This document shows, one piece after another, positions 57,504 to 64,000 of a stretch of 64,000 nt of DNA. The DNA comes from Fulvimonas sp. R45 (lineage in GTDB: Bacteria; Pseudomonadota; Gammaproteobacteria; Xanthomonadales; Rhodanobacteraceae). How positions within the stretch are numbered: position 1 is the stretch's first letter; each line of letters starts with the position of its first letter. The notes under the pieces were generated by a model that ran no database searches, was not told the origin of the DNA, and worked only from the letters and a program-made list of their open reading frames with translations. Location: the NCBI RefSeq assembly GCF_030504985.1, contig NZ_JASERU010000004.1, positions 230,455 through 294,454 on the forward strand, given 5' to 3'. The position numbers and the translations under genes were made by a program.

Positions 57504-57552
57504 CGCCGATGCCTTTTCCCTCCATCCCCCGTTCCCTGATTCCCGAGGAAGC

Positions 57553-57960
57553 ATGGACAAGAACATGAAGATCCTCGTGGTGGACGACTTCTCCACCATG
57601 CGGCGCATCGTGCGCAACCTGCTGGTCGAGCTGGGCTTCAGCAACCCGCTCATCCAGGAGGCCGACGACGGCGACAACGCGCTGGCCCTGCTGCGCGGCA
57701 TGCCGTTCGACCTGGTCGTCACCGATTGGAACATGCCGAACATGACCGGCATCGACCTGCTGCGCGCGATCCGGGCCGAGCCCGCGCTGAAGGCGCTGCC
57801 GGTGCTGATGGTCACCGCCGAGAACAACCGCGACCAGATCATCGCCGCCGCGCAGGCGGGCGTGAACGGCTACATCGTCAAGCCGTTCACCGCGATCACG
57901 CTGAAGGAAAAGCTCGAACGCATCTTCGAGCGCCTCGCCGCCCAGGGAGCCTCCGCATGA
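57553..57960 (+). CDS. cheY: Chemotaxis response regulator CheY
   Basis: A 135-residue single receiver domain with Asp11/Asp12, phosphoacceptor Asp58 ([12 protein letters not shown]), Thr88 ([10 protein letters not shown]) and Lys110 (IVKPF). Phospho-CheY binds FliM and reverses rotation. The stop overlaps cheZ by 4 nt. The 49-bp gap after fliA has no clear promoter, so cheY is probably transcribed with fliA; GAGG precedes the ATG. Confidence 0.97.
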   Translation: MDKNMKILVVDDFSTMRRIVRNLLVELGFSNPLIQEADDGDNALALLRGMPFDLVVTDWNMPNMTGIDLLRAIRAEPALKALPVLMVTAENNRDQIIAAAQAGVNGYIVKPFTAITLKEKLERIFERLAAQGASA

Positions 57961-58598
57961 ACGCCGCCGCCAGCCCCTTGCTCGGCCACGCCCTGCCGCC
58001 GGAACTGCAGCAACTGCTGAGCAGCCCCGACGGCGCCGCCTTCGAACAGGCGCTGGACAGCCTGGTGCGCGAGCGCGAGCAGCGCCTGTTCCGGGCGCTG
58101 GGCCTGCTGGCGCGCGACCTGCACGACGCCGTGCGCCGGCTCGGCAACGAGCTGGCGCAGGAAGGCGTGCCCGACAGCGTGGCCGACGCGCGCCGGCACC
58201 TGCATGACGTGCTCGACATGAGCGCCCGCGCCGCCCACCGCAGCTTGGATTTCGCCGAGCGCATGCGACCGCAGGCCGAGGCGCTGCAGCGCAACGCGGC
58301 GGCCCTGCTCGCCGCGGACGGCGCGGACGCCGCCGCCACGGCGCTGGCGCGGCAGGCGGACGGCTTCGCCGGGCAGTGCCGCGAAGGCCTCGCCGACATG
58401 GTGCTGGCGCAGTCGTGGCAGGACCTGTCCGGGCAGCGCATCAAGAAGGTGGCCGGCTTCATCGGCAGCGTGGAATCCTCGCTGCTGGAACTGGTGCGGC
58501 TCACCGGCGCGCTGGCCGGTGGCGAGGCCCCGGTGGCCGCGGCCAAGGTTTCCAGCCAGGACGAGGCCGACCGCCTGCTCAGCGAATTCGGCTTCTGA
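57957..58598 (+). CDS. cheZ: CheY-P phosphatase CheZ
   Basis: A 213-residue helical protein. The catalytic Gln (Gln155, aligning with E. coli Gln147) lies in [22 protein letters not shown], and the C-terminal CheY-binding peptide is [12 protein letters not shown]. Between them is a flexible Ala-rich linker. It dephosphorylates CheY-P. Coupled to cheY by an ATGA overlap. Confidence 0.96.
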   Translation: MNAAASPLLGHALPPELQQLLSSPDGAAFEQALDSLVREREQRLFRALGLLARDLHDAVRRLGNELAQEGVPDSVADARRHLHDVLDMSARAAHRSLDFAERMRPQAEALQRNAAALLAADGADAAATALARQADGFAGQCREGLADMVLAQSWQDLSGQRIKKVAGFIGSVESSLLELVRLTGALAGGEAPVAAAKVSSQDEADRLLSEFGF

Positions 58599-58609
58599 GC
58601 GCGGGCGCG

Positions 58610-60544
58610 ATGGGCCCCATGCAGGACGGCGAGCTGCGCGACGATTTCCTGGCCGAGGCCGGGGAGCTGGTGCAGCGCCTGGGCGAACAGCTGGTGGCGC
58701 TGGAAGCGGCGCCGCGCGATGGCGAGCTGCTCAACGCGGTGTTCCGCGCCTTCCACACCGTGAAGGGCGGCGCCGGGTTCCTCGCGCTGGAGCCGATGGT
58801 GCAGCTGTGCCACCACGCCGAGGACCTGCTCAACGAGGCGCGCAACGGCGCCGTGCTGCTGGCGCCGGCCCAGGTGGACGCACTGCTGGAGGCGCTGGAC
58901 CGGCTCGGCGGCATGCTGGACGCGCTGGCCGGCGGCCAGCCGATGGCGGCGCCGCCGGACGCCTTGCTGCAGCGCCTGCGCCCGCCGCCGGCCGACGCGC
59001 CCTCGATGGCCGCACGGGTAGCCGCACCTGCGCCGGCCACGGGCGGTGGCATCGACGACGACGAGTTCGAAGCCCTGCTGGACAAGCTGCACGGCACCGG
59101 CGGTGCGCCCGGCGCGCCGGCGGACGCCAAGGCGGCCGACGGCATCGACGACAGCGAGTTCGAGGCGCTGCTGGATACGCTCTATGGCCGTGGCGGCGCG
59201 CCCGGCCAGTCGCCGACGACGGCCGCCGGCGGCATCGGCGACGAGGAATTCGAAAGCCTGCTGGACACGCTGCATGGCAAGGGCGGCAGCCCGGGGCGCG
59301 CGGCGGCGCCCGCCGCCGAAGCAGCGCCACCGACCGCTCCTGCATCCGCGCCGCGCGCATCCGCATCCATGGAAAGCACCGTGCGCGTGGACACCGCTCG
59401 GCTCGACGCGCTGGTCAACCGCGCCGGCGAACTGGTGCTGGTGCGCAACCGGCTGCTCAGCCTGGCCGCGCGCAACGGCGACGAGGCGCTGGCCGCGGCG
59501 GCGGGTGAGCTGGACCGCGTCGCCGACGAACTGCAGGGCGCGGTGCTGGGCATGCGCATGCAGCCGGTGGGCCGGCTGTTCCAGCGCTTCCCGCGCATCG
59601 TGCGCGACCTGGCGCGCCAGCTCGGCAAGGACGTGGAACTGCTGCAGGAAGGCGAGGACACCGACCTCGACCGCGGCCTGGTCGAGGCATTGGCCGACCC
59701 GCTGGTGCACCTGCTGCGCAACGCGGTCGACCATGGCCTGGAGGCGCCGGACGAGCGCGTCCGCGCCGGCAAGCCCGCGCGCGGCCGGGTGCGGCTGGCC
59801 GCCTGCCAGCGCGGCGAACGCATCGTGATCCTGGTCGCCGACGACGGCCGCGGCATGGATCCGGAGGTGCTGCGGCGCAAGGCGGTGGAGAAGGGCGTGA
59901 TCGACGCGGCGCAGGCCGCGCGGCTGGACGAGGCCGAGTGCCTGGAGCTGATCTTCCGCCCCGGCTTCAGCACCGCCGGCGCGATCTCGGACATCTCCGG
60001 CCGCGGCGTCGGCATGGACGTGGTGAAGACCCGCGTGGCCGAGCTCGGCGGCACGCTGCAGGTGCGCTCGCGCCCCGGCCACGGCAGCGAGCTGGAGCTG
60101 ACCGTGCCGCTGACCCTGGCGATCGTGCGCGTGCTGATGGTGCGCGTGGGCGCGCGGCTGTTCGCGCTGCCGCTGGGCAACGTCGAGGAGGTGTTCGAGC
60201 TGGCCGCCGGGCAGGACGGCCTGCTGGACGGCCGCCCGGTCGCCGCGCACCGCGGCCGCGCGCTGCCGCTGGGCGACCTCGCCGGCTGGTCCGGCGCCGC
60301 GCCCGAGCCGGGCCGGCACGTGGTGGTGCTGCACGTCGGCCACCTGCGGCTGGGCTGCCTGGTGCACGCGGTGCTCGGCCGCGAGGACGTGATGGTGAAA
60401 CCGCTGGGGCCGCTGTTCGACGGCGTCCGCGGCGTGGCCGGCGCCACCGTGACCGGCGACGGCCGGCTGGCGCTGGTGCTGGACCTGGCGGGCCTGGCCG
60501 GCGACGGCGGCCCGCTGCTACCCATTCTGCGAGCAAGCGCCTGA
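58610..60544 (+). CDS. cheA: Chemotaxis histidine kinase CheA with triple FliM-like motif
   Basis: A 644-residue kinase. HPt domain with His49 (FRAFHTVKGGAGFL); a linker with three repeats, starting near residues 148, 179 and 209, of the form IDDxEFEALLDxLHGxGGxPG; then the dimerisation helices (VRVDTARLDALVNRAGELVLVRNRLL), the HATPase (HLLRNAVDHGLE; ADDGRGMD; GFSTAGAISDISGRGVGMDVVK) and a CheW-like end. No P2 (CheY-binding) fold is seen between HPt and dimerisation domains. It phosphorylates CheY and CheV. ATG 58610 is the first plausible start; a second ATG lies 3 codons later. Confidence 0.95.
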   Translation: MGPMQDGELRDDFLAEAGELVQRLGEQLVALEAAPRDGELLNAVFRAFHTVKGGAGFLALEPMVQLCHHAEDLLNEARNGAVLLAPAQVDALLEALDRLGGMLDALAGGQPMAAPPDALLQRLRPPPADAPSMAARVAAPAPATGGGIDDDEFEALLDKLHGTGGAPGAPADAKAADGIDDSEFEALLDTLYGRGGAPGQSPTTAAGGIGDEEFESLLDTLHGKGGSPGRAAAPAAEAAPPTAPASAPRASASMESTVRVDTARLDALVNRAGELVLVRNRLLSLAARNGDEALAAAAGELDRVADELQGAVLGMRMQPVGRLFQRFPRIVRDLARQLGKDVELLQEGEDTDLDRGLVEALADPLVHLLRNAVDHGLEAPDERVRAGKPARGRVRLAACQRGERIVILVADDGRGMDPEVLRRKAVEKGVIDAAQAARLDEAECLELIFRPGFSTAGAISDISGRGVGMDVVKTRVAELGGTLQVRSRPGHGSELELTVPLTLAIVRVLMVRVGARLFALPLGNVEEVFELAAGQDGLLDGRPVAAHRGRALPLGDLAGWSGAAPEPGRHVVVLHVGHLRLGCLVHAVLGREDVMVKPLGPLFDGVRGVAGATVTGDGRLALVLDLAGLAGDGGPLLPILRASA

Positions 60545-60545
60545 C

Positions 60546-61286
60546 ATGGACCCCATCAGCATCATCGGCACGATCCTGGCCTTCGCGGTCATCATCGTCG
60601 GCACCCTGCTCAAGGGCTCCAGCATCGAGGCGCTGTGGAACCCCGGCGCCTTCGTCATCGTCTTCGCCGGCACGCTGGCGGCGGTGATGGTGCAGAACCC
60701 GGGCCGCGTGCTGCGCCGCGCCGTGGGTATGGCGCGGATGATCTACCAGCCGCCGCGGCACCGCCCCGGCGACCTGGTGAGCCGCGTGGTGGGCTGGAGC
60801 GAGATCTCGCGGCGGCAGGGCCTGCTGGGGCTGGAACCGCAGATCGACGCCGAGGCTGACGGCTTCGTGCGCAAGGGCCTGCAACTGCTGGTGGACGGCG
60901 GCGAACCGGAGGCGATCCGCGGCGCGCTGGAACTGGAACTGGACACCCGCGAGCAGATCGACATGGCCGCCGCGCGCGTGTTCGAGAACGCCGGCGTGTA
61001 CTCGCCGACGATGGGCATCATCGGCGCGGTGCTGGGGCTGATGGCGGTGATGCAGAACCTCACCGACCCCGGCAAGCTCGGCCACGGCATCGCCGCAGCC
61101 TTCGTCTCCACCGTCTATGGCGTGTCGCTGGCCAACCTGCTGATGCTGCCGATGGCGGCGCGGCTGAAGACGCTGATCGGCAAGCAGACGCGCATGCGCG
61201 AGATCCTGATCGAGGGGCTGGTGGCGATCGCCCAGGGCGACAACCCGCGCCAGATCGAATCCAAGCTGCAGGGCTTCCTGACATGA
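60546..61286 (+). CDS. motC: Flagellar stator protein MotC (MotA-like)
   Basis: A 246-residue stator subunit with four transmembrane helices (IIGTILAFAVIIVGTLLKG; GAFVIVFAGTLAAVMVQNP; YSPTMGIIGAVLGLMAVM; VSTVYGVSLANLLMLPMA) and a cytoplasmic loop. Position after cheA and the MotC/PomA-type start point to the MotC branch. With MotD it forms a proton channel that drives FliG. Stop overlaps motD (ATGA). Ion choice is inferred. Confidence 0.93.
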   Translation: MDPISIIGTILAFAVIIVGTLLKGSSIEALWNPGAFVIVFAGTLAAVMVQNPGRVLRRAVGMARMIYQPPRHRPGDLVSRVVGWSEISRRQGLLGLEPQIDAEADGFVRKGLQLLVDGGEPEAIRGALELELDTREQIDMAAARVFENAGVYSPTMGIIGAVLGLMAVMQNLTDPGKLGHGIAAAFVSTVYGVSLANLLMLPMAARLKTLIGKQTRMREILIEGLVAIAQGDNPRQIESKLQGFLT

Positions 61287-62278
61287 GGCGCCGGCACCGC
61301 GAGGAGAAGCTCAACCACGAAGCCTGGGCGATTCCCTACGCCGACCTGCTGACCTTGCTGCTGGCGTTCTTCGTGGTGATGTACGCGGTGTCGGTGGTCA
61401 ACGAAGGCAAGTACCGGGTGATGTCCGAGTCGATCATCGAGGCGTTCAACGGCACCGCGCGCCACGTCGCGCCGGCGCAGGGCAACACCGCCATGCCGGT
61501 GGCGCCGGTGCCGGCGCGCCACGCGCCCGCGCCCTCGCGCGCCACGGTGATGCCGCGCCTGGCGCTGCCGCTGCCGACGCGCAACGTGATGGCCTCGGCG
61601 ATGCAGCAGGGCGCGCTGAACGACCCGGTGGGCGAGCAGCGCAACCTGGAACGCATCCGCGACCAGGTGCGCCAGGCCCTGCAACCGCTGATCGACCGCC
61701 GCCTGGTGACGGTGCGGCCCAGCAAGGACTGGCTGGAGATCGAGATCCGCACCGACATCCTGTTTCCCAGCGGCGTGGCGCAGCTCTCCGCGCAGGCCGG
61801 CCAGGTGCTGCGCAAGCTGGCCGGCATCCTGGCGCCGTTCCCCAACCCGCTGCGGGTGGAGGGCTATACCGACGACGTGCCGATCAACACTGCGGTCTAT
61901 CCCTCCAACTGGGAACTGTCCGCGGCGCGTGCGGCCAGCGTGGCGCGGCTGTTCGCCGAGCACGGCGTGGACCCCGACCGGCTGGGCATCGTCGGCTGGA
62001 GCGAATACCGTCCCGCCGCCGGCAACGACACCGCCGAGGGCCGCAACCGCAACCGCCGCGTGCTGGTGGTGGTGCTGGGCAACCGCCACGTGCCGTCGCG
62101 CTTCGGCACCGACGCGAACGGCCTCGGCCGGCTGGTCGAGGCCACGCCGGCGCCTGCCGCCTCGTCGTCGCCCGCGCCGGCAGCGGTGCCGGCGGAGGCA
62201 CCGGCAGGGAACGCCGCCACCGTGGTGGTCACCGCATCGCGCATGCCCGGCGGCAAGCCGCGCGGCGGGCGCGGCTGA
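61283..62278 (+). CDS. motD: Flagellar stator protein MotD (MotB-like)
   Basis: A 331-residue protein: one transmembrane helix with the essential Asp21 (WAIPYADLLTLLLAFFVVMYAVS), a plug/linker region, and an OmpA-type peptidoglycan-binding domain (RVEGYTDDVPINTAVYPSNWELSAARAASVARLFAEHGVDPDRLGIVGWSEYRP). The C-terminal 60 residues are an Ala/Pro-rich extension. It anchors the stator to the cell wall. Confidence 0.94.
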   Translation: MRRRHREEKLNHEAWAIPYADLLTLLLAFFVVMYAVSVVNEGKYRVMSESIIEAFNGTARHVAPAQGNTAMPVAPVPARHAPAPSRATVMPRLALPLPTRNVMASAMQQGALNDPVGEQRNLERIRDQVRQALQPLIDRRLVTVRPSKDWLEIEIRTDILFPSGVAQLSAQAGQVLRKLAGILAPFPNPLRVEGYTDDVPINTAVYPSNWELSAARAASVARLFAEHGVDPDRLGIVGWSEYRPAAGNDTAEGRNRNRRVLVVVLGNRHVPSRFGTDANGLGRLVEATPAPAASSSPAPAAVPAEAPAGNAATVVVTASRMPGGKPRGGRG

Positions 62279-62303
62279 GCCCATGCCCCAGGAGACCCGG
62301 CCC

Positions 62304-62762
62304 ATGAACACGACGGACGCACCGGTGACGCCGGCGCTGCGGCGCTGGCTGGTGTTCCGCATCGCCGCGCAGGCGTACGCCGCGCCGCTGGAGTGCGTCG
62401 GCGAGGTGATCCGCGACGGCGATGCCACGCCGGTACCCGGCGCCGCACCCGAACTGCTCGGCATCCGCCACCTGCGCGGCCGGATCGTGCCGGTGCTGGA
62501 CGGTGCCCGCCGCGTCGGGCTGGCGCCCGACGCCGACGCCGATCCGGAGCAGGCGCGCATCGTGGTGCTGGTGCATGGCGCACACCGCATCGGCCTGCGC
62601 GTGGACGCGGTCGGCGAACTGCTGGAAAGCACGCAGGAACCCGCGCCGCCGCCCCCCGGCCGCGTCGCCCGCGACGACGATCCGGTCGAAGGCGTGCTGC
62701 CGCTGCAGAGTGGCTTTGTGGCGTTGCTGGATGTGCGGAGGTTGTGCCGGCTGGCGGGTTAG
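62304..62762 (+). CDS. cheW: Chemotaxis coupling protein CheW
   Basis: A 152-residue CheW domain: WLVFRIAAQAYAAPLECVGEVIR, PVPGAAPELLGIRHLRGRIVPVLDG, HRIGLRVDAVGELLE and the closing PLQSGFVALLDVRRLCRL. The start at MNTTDAP has CAGGAGA 8-9 nt upstream; an in-frame ATG seven codons earlier would swallow that site. In Pseudomonas and Xanthomonas a parA-like gene lies between motD and the CheW genes, but not here. Confidence 0.9.
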   Translation: MNTTDAPVTPALRRWLVFRIAAQAYAAPLECVGEVIRDGDATPVPGAAPELLGIRHLRGRIVPVLDGARRVGLAPDADADPEQARIVVLVHGAHRIGLRVDAVGELLESTQEPAPPPPGRVARDDDPVEGVLPLQSGFVALLDVRRLCRLAG

Positions 62763-63221
62763 GCGGATGCCGGTGGCATGGTGCCGGGGGACGAACCGCA
62801 AGGCTGACATGGTCCCGCGTCAGCCCGGAGATACTTGTGCATGCCGCCTGGGCAAGGCCGTCGACCGGCCGGTCATCGCAAGGATTTTGAGGTTGACACG
62901 CCGCCGGGGCGAACCTGATGCTCCAGCCGTCCGCGCGCTCACGGAGGGGAGGCCGCCACCACGGCGTGGTGAAGAGCAGCCAGTATCTTGGTGGTCAGGA
63001 TGCACGATGCCTTTCGCTCGATAAAACTGAACGGGATCAGCGTCAATGCTGATGGGTCAGTGTCCTTTCAGAACGCCTCGCTTCTGAGTGCCACCTGGCA
63101 GTTCGCGCCCTGGCGGGCCAGTGCCTGATTCGGACAACTTCGGCTTTTGCACGAACGGTGGTACGAGTCCCCGTGCCGCAGCACGGGGCCTGCTATGGGT
63201 GAATAACCTGGAGGAGACGTC
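62763..63221. other. Intergenic stretch without a recognisable gene
   Basis: About 460 bp of lower coding character. Open frames on both strands are short and lack family motifs. Visible items: a CCCCGTGC/GCACGGGG hairpin with a 4-nt loop at 63169-63188 without T run, a TTGACA-like box near 62893, and a strong ribosome-binding site GGAGGAGA at the right end that serves a start codon at 63222. It may contain remnants of an older mobile element. Confidence 0.5.
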
Positions 63222-63242
63222 ATGTCTGGCAAGAATGTATAG
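63222..63242 (+). pseudogene. Start of a gene interrupted by an insertion sequence
   Basis: A strong GGAGGAGA site is followed 6-7 nt later by ATG and the codons for MSGKNV, then TAG. The IS481-type terminal sequence begins within this stretch (a TGT at 63223 or 63238), so the reading frame probably continued in sequence now lying beyond the IS, outside the window. The identity of the gene is unknown. Confidence 0.4.
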
Positions 63243-64000
63243 ACCGGAGACATGGGTAACAGGTGTGCCAGGACATGGGTTACACCTCGGCAGGTGTTCT
63301 GACCTGCAGGAGGTGCCATTCCATGCCTTGGAAGGAAGCGACACCGATGTCCCAGCGCAGAGAGTTTGTCGCCTTGGCCCACGGCCACGGCATAAGCGTG
63401 GCCGAGCTGGCCCGCCGGTTCGGCATCAGCCGCAAGACGGCCTACAAGTGGCTGCATCGCGAAGCGGCCGGTGAGCCCCTGGAGGATCGCTCGCGCCGCC
63501 CCCTGGCCTCGCCGACGCGCACCGGCGAGGCCGTGACCGCTGCCGTGCTCGCCTTGCGCCACCAGCACCCGTGCTGGGGCGGACGCAAACTGCACCGCGT
63601 GCTGTGCGACGAAGGCCACACCGAAGTGCCAGCGCCCAGCACGATCACCCATGTGTTGCGTCGTCACGGCCTGATCGCACCGGACGCGCCGGGCACCCGC
63701 CGCCCCTGGCAGCGCTTCGAACACGCCGCGCCCAACGACCTGTGGCAAATGGACTTCAAGGGCACGGTGCTGGTGGGCCGTGGCCGGTGCGATCCGTTGA
63801 CGGTGCTGGACGACCATTCCCGCTACAACCTGGTGTTGCAAGCGACCACGAACATGCGCACGGCCACGGTGCAGGACATCCTCACCGAGACCTTCCGTCG
63901 TTACGGCCTGCCGGTGCGCATGAACATGGACAATGGCTCGCCCTGGGGCAGTCCCGGTGGCGATTCGCGGGGCCTGTCCGCCCTGAGCCTGTGGCTGGTG
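63238..64000 (+). mobile_element. IS481-family insertion sequence (right end outside window)
   Basis: The left part is a terminal region of about 85 bp with two similar motifs, GACATGGGTAACA and GACATGGGTTACA, of the sort that bind IS481 transposases, followed by the transposase gene. Ends beginning TGT are usual for the family; here the TGT at 63238 is favoured but 63223 is possible. The right end and target duplication cannot be seen. Confidence 0.75.
63323..64000 (+). CDS. IS481-family transposase (3' end outside window)
   Basis: The frame is open for 226 codons to the window edge. N-terminal helix-turn-helix (FVALAHGHGISVAELARRFGISRKTAYKWL), an IS481-type linker (HPCWGGRKLHRVL; APSTITHVLRRHGL), then the DDE catalytic core with the first Asp in NDLWQMDFKG and the second in RMNMDNGSPWG; the third acidic residue lies beyond the window. 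GGAGG is 9 nt before the ATG. A second ATG eight codons later (MSQRREFV) is an alternative start. Confidence 0.92.
   Translation, partial: MPWKEATPMSQRREFVALAHGHGISVAELARRFGISRKTAYKWLHREAAGEPLEDRSRRPLASPTRTGEAVTAAVLALRHQHPCWGGRKLHRVLCDEGHTEVPAPSTITHVLRRHGLIAPDAPGTRRPWQRFEHAAPNDLWQMDFKGTVLVGRGRCDPLTVLDDHSRYNLVLQATTNMRTATVQDILTETFRRYGLPVRMNMDNGSPWGSPGGDSRGLSALSLWLV

Noticed and set aside
57500..57516. GCCGATGC upstream of cheY as a sigma-28 -10 box.
   Set aside because: There is no TCAAG-like box 14 nt upstream.
63169..63188. CCCCGTGC/GCACGGGG hairpin as an intrinsic terminator or recombination site.
   Set aside because: No T run follows on either strand and no partner core sites or integrase are visible, so no function is claimed.

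Overview
The window is about 64 kb of very GC-rich DNA. Single-copy gene content and order (ftsY / asmA-like / mutY / yggX facing rsmD / coaD / yfhL-type ferredoxin, and a Xanthomonas/Pseudomonas-type polar flagellar cluster) point to a gammaproteobacterium of the Xanthomonadales, most likely Rhodanobacteraceae. The family-level placement is an inference; no rRNA gene is present to confirm it.

Region 1 (1-17.9 kb) is housekeeping and accessory DNA: the 3' part of recQ, a YbaL/Kef-type antiporter, small lipoproteins including an MliC-type lysozyme inhibitor, a MASE1 membrane sensor with a degenerate kinase module, tRNA-Phe, the minus-strand operon ftsY-asmA-mutY-yggX, the plus-strand run rsmD-coaD-lipoprotein-ferredoxin-ggt, an MBL-fold hydrolase, a TMEM43-family protein and a subclass B3 metallo-beta-lactamase.

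Region 2 (17.9-62.8 kb) is an almost complete flagellum/chemotaxis locus. On the minus strand are an EAL-like/HDOD protein, flgN, flgM, flgA and a soluble chemoreceptor. On the plus strand are cheV, flgBCDEFGHIJKL, fliC, fliD, fliS, a fliT-like gene, an atypical PilZ gene, fleQ, fliEFGHIJK, fliLMNOPQR, flhB, flhA, flhF, flhG, fliA, cheY, cheZ, cheA, motC, motD and cheW. Most junctions overlap by 1-4 nt. The regulatory hierarchy can be read from the DNA. FleQ has the sigma-54-contacting GAFTGA motif. Sigma-54 (-24/-12) promoters lie before flgB, fliD, fliE, fliL and the chemoreceptor/flgA operon. Sigma-28 promoters of one form, TCAAG-N14-GCCGAWAR, lie before fliC, flgM and cheV, and their sigma factor (FliA) and anti-sigma factor (FlgM) are both encoded here. 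A perfect CRP/Clp-type palindrome lies upstream of fleQ.

Region 3 (62.8-64 kb) is a low-information stretch ending in an IS481-family insertion sequence cut by the window edge. The IS seems to have entered just after the start codon of another gene.

Across the window runs a family of short palindromic repeats. Four copies begin exactly at the TGA stop codon of a gene (mliC-like, TMEM43, flgL, fliK). Other palindromic repeats separate ggt from the next gene and fliP from fliQ. No CRISPR array or prophage was seen. The least expected observations are the stop-codon repeat family, the back-to-back sigma-54/sigma-28 promoters between the chemoreceptor and cheV, the three FliM-like peptides in CheA that may replace a P2 domain, and the long palindrome abutting the fliC promoter.
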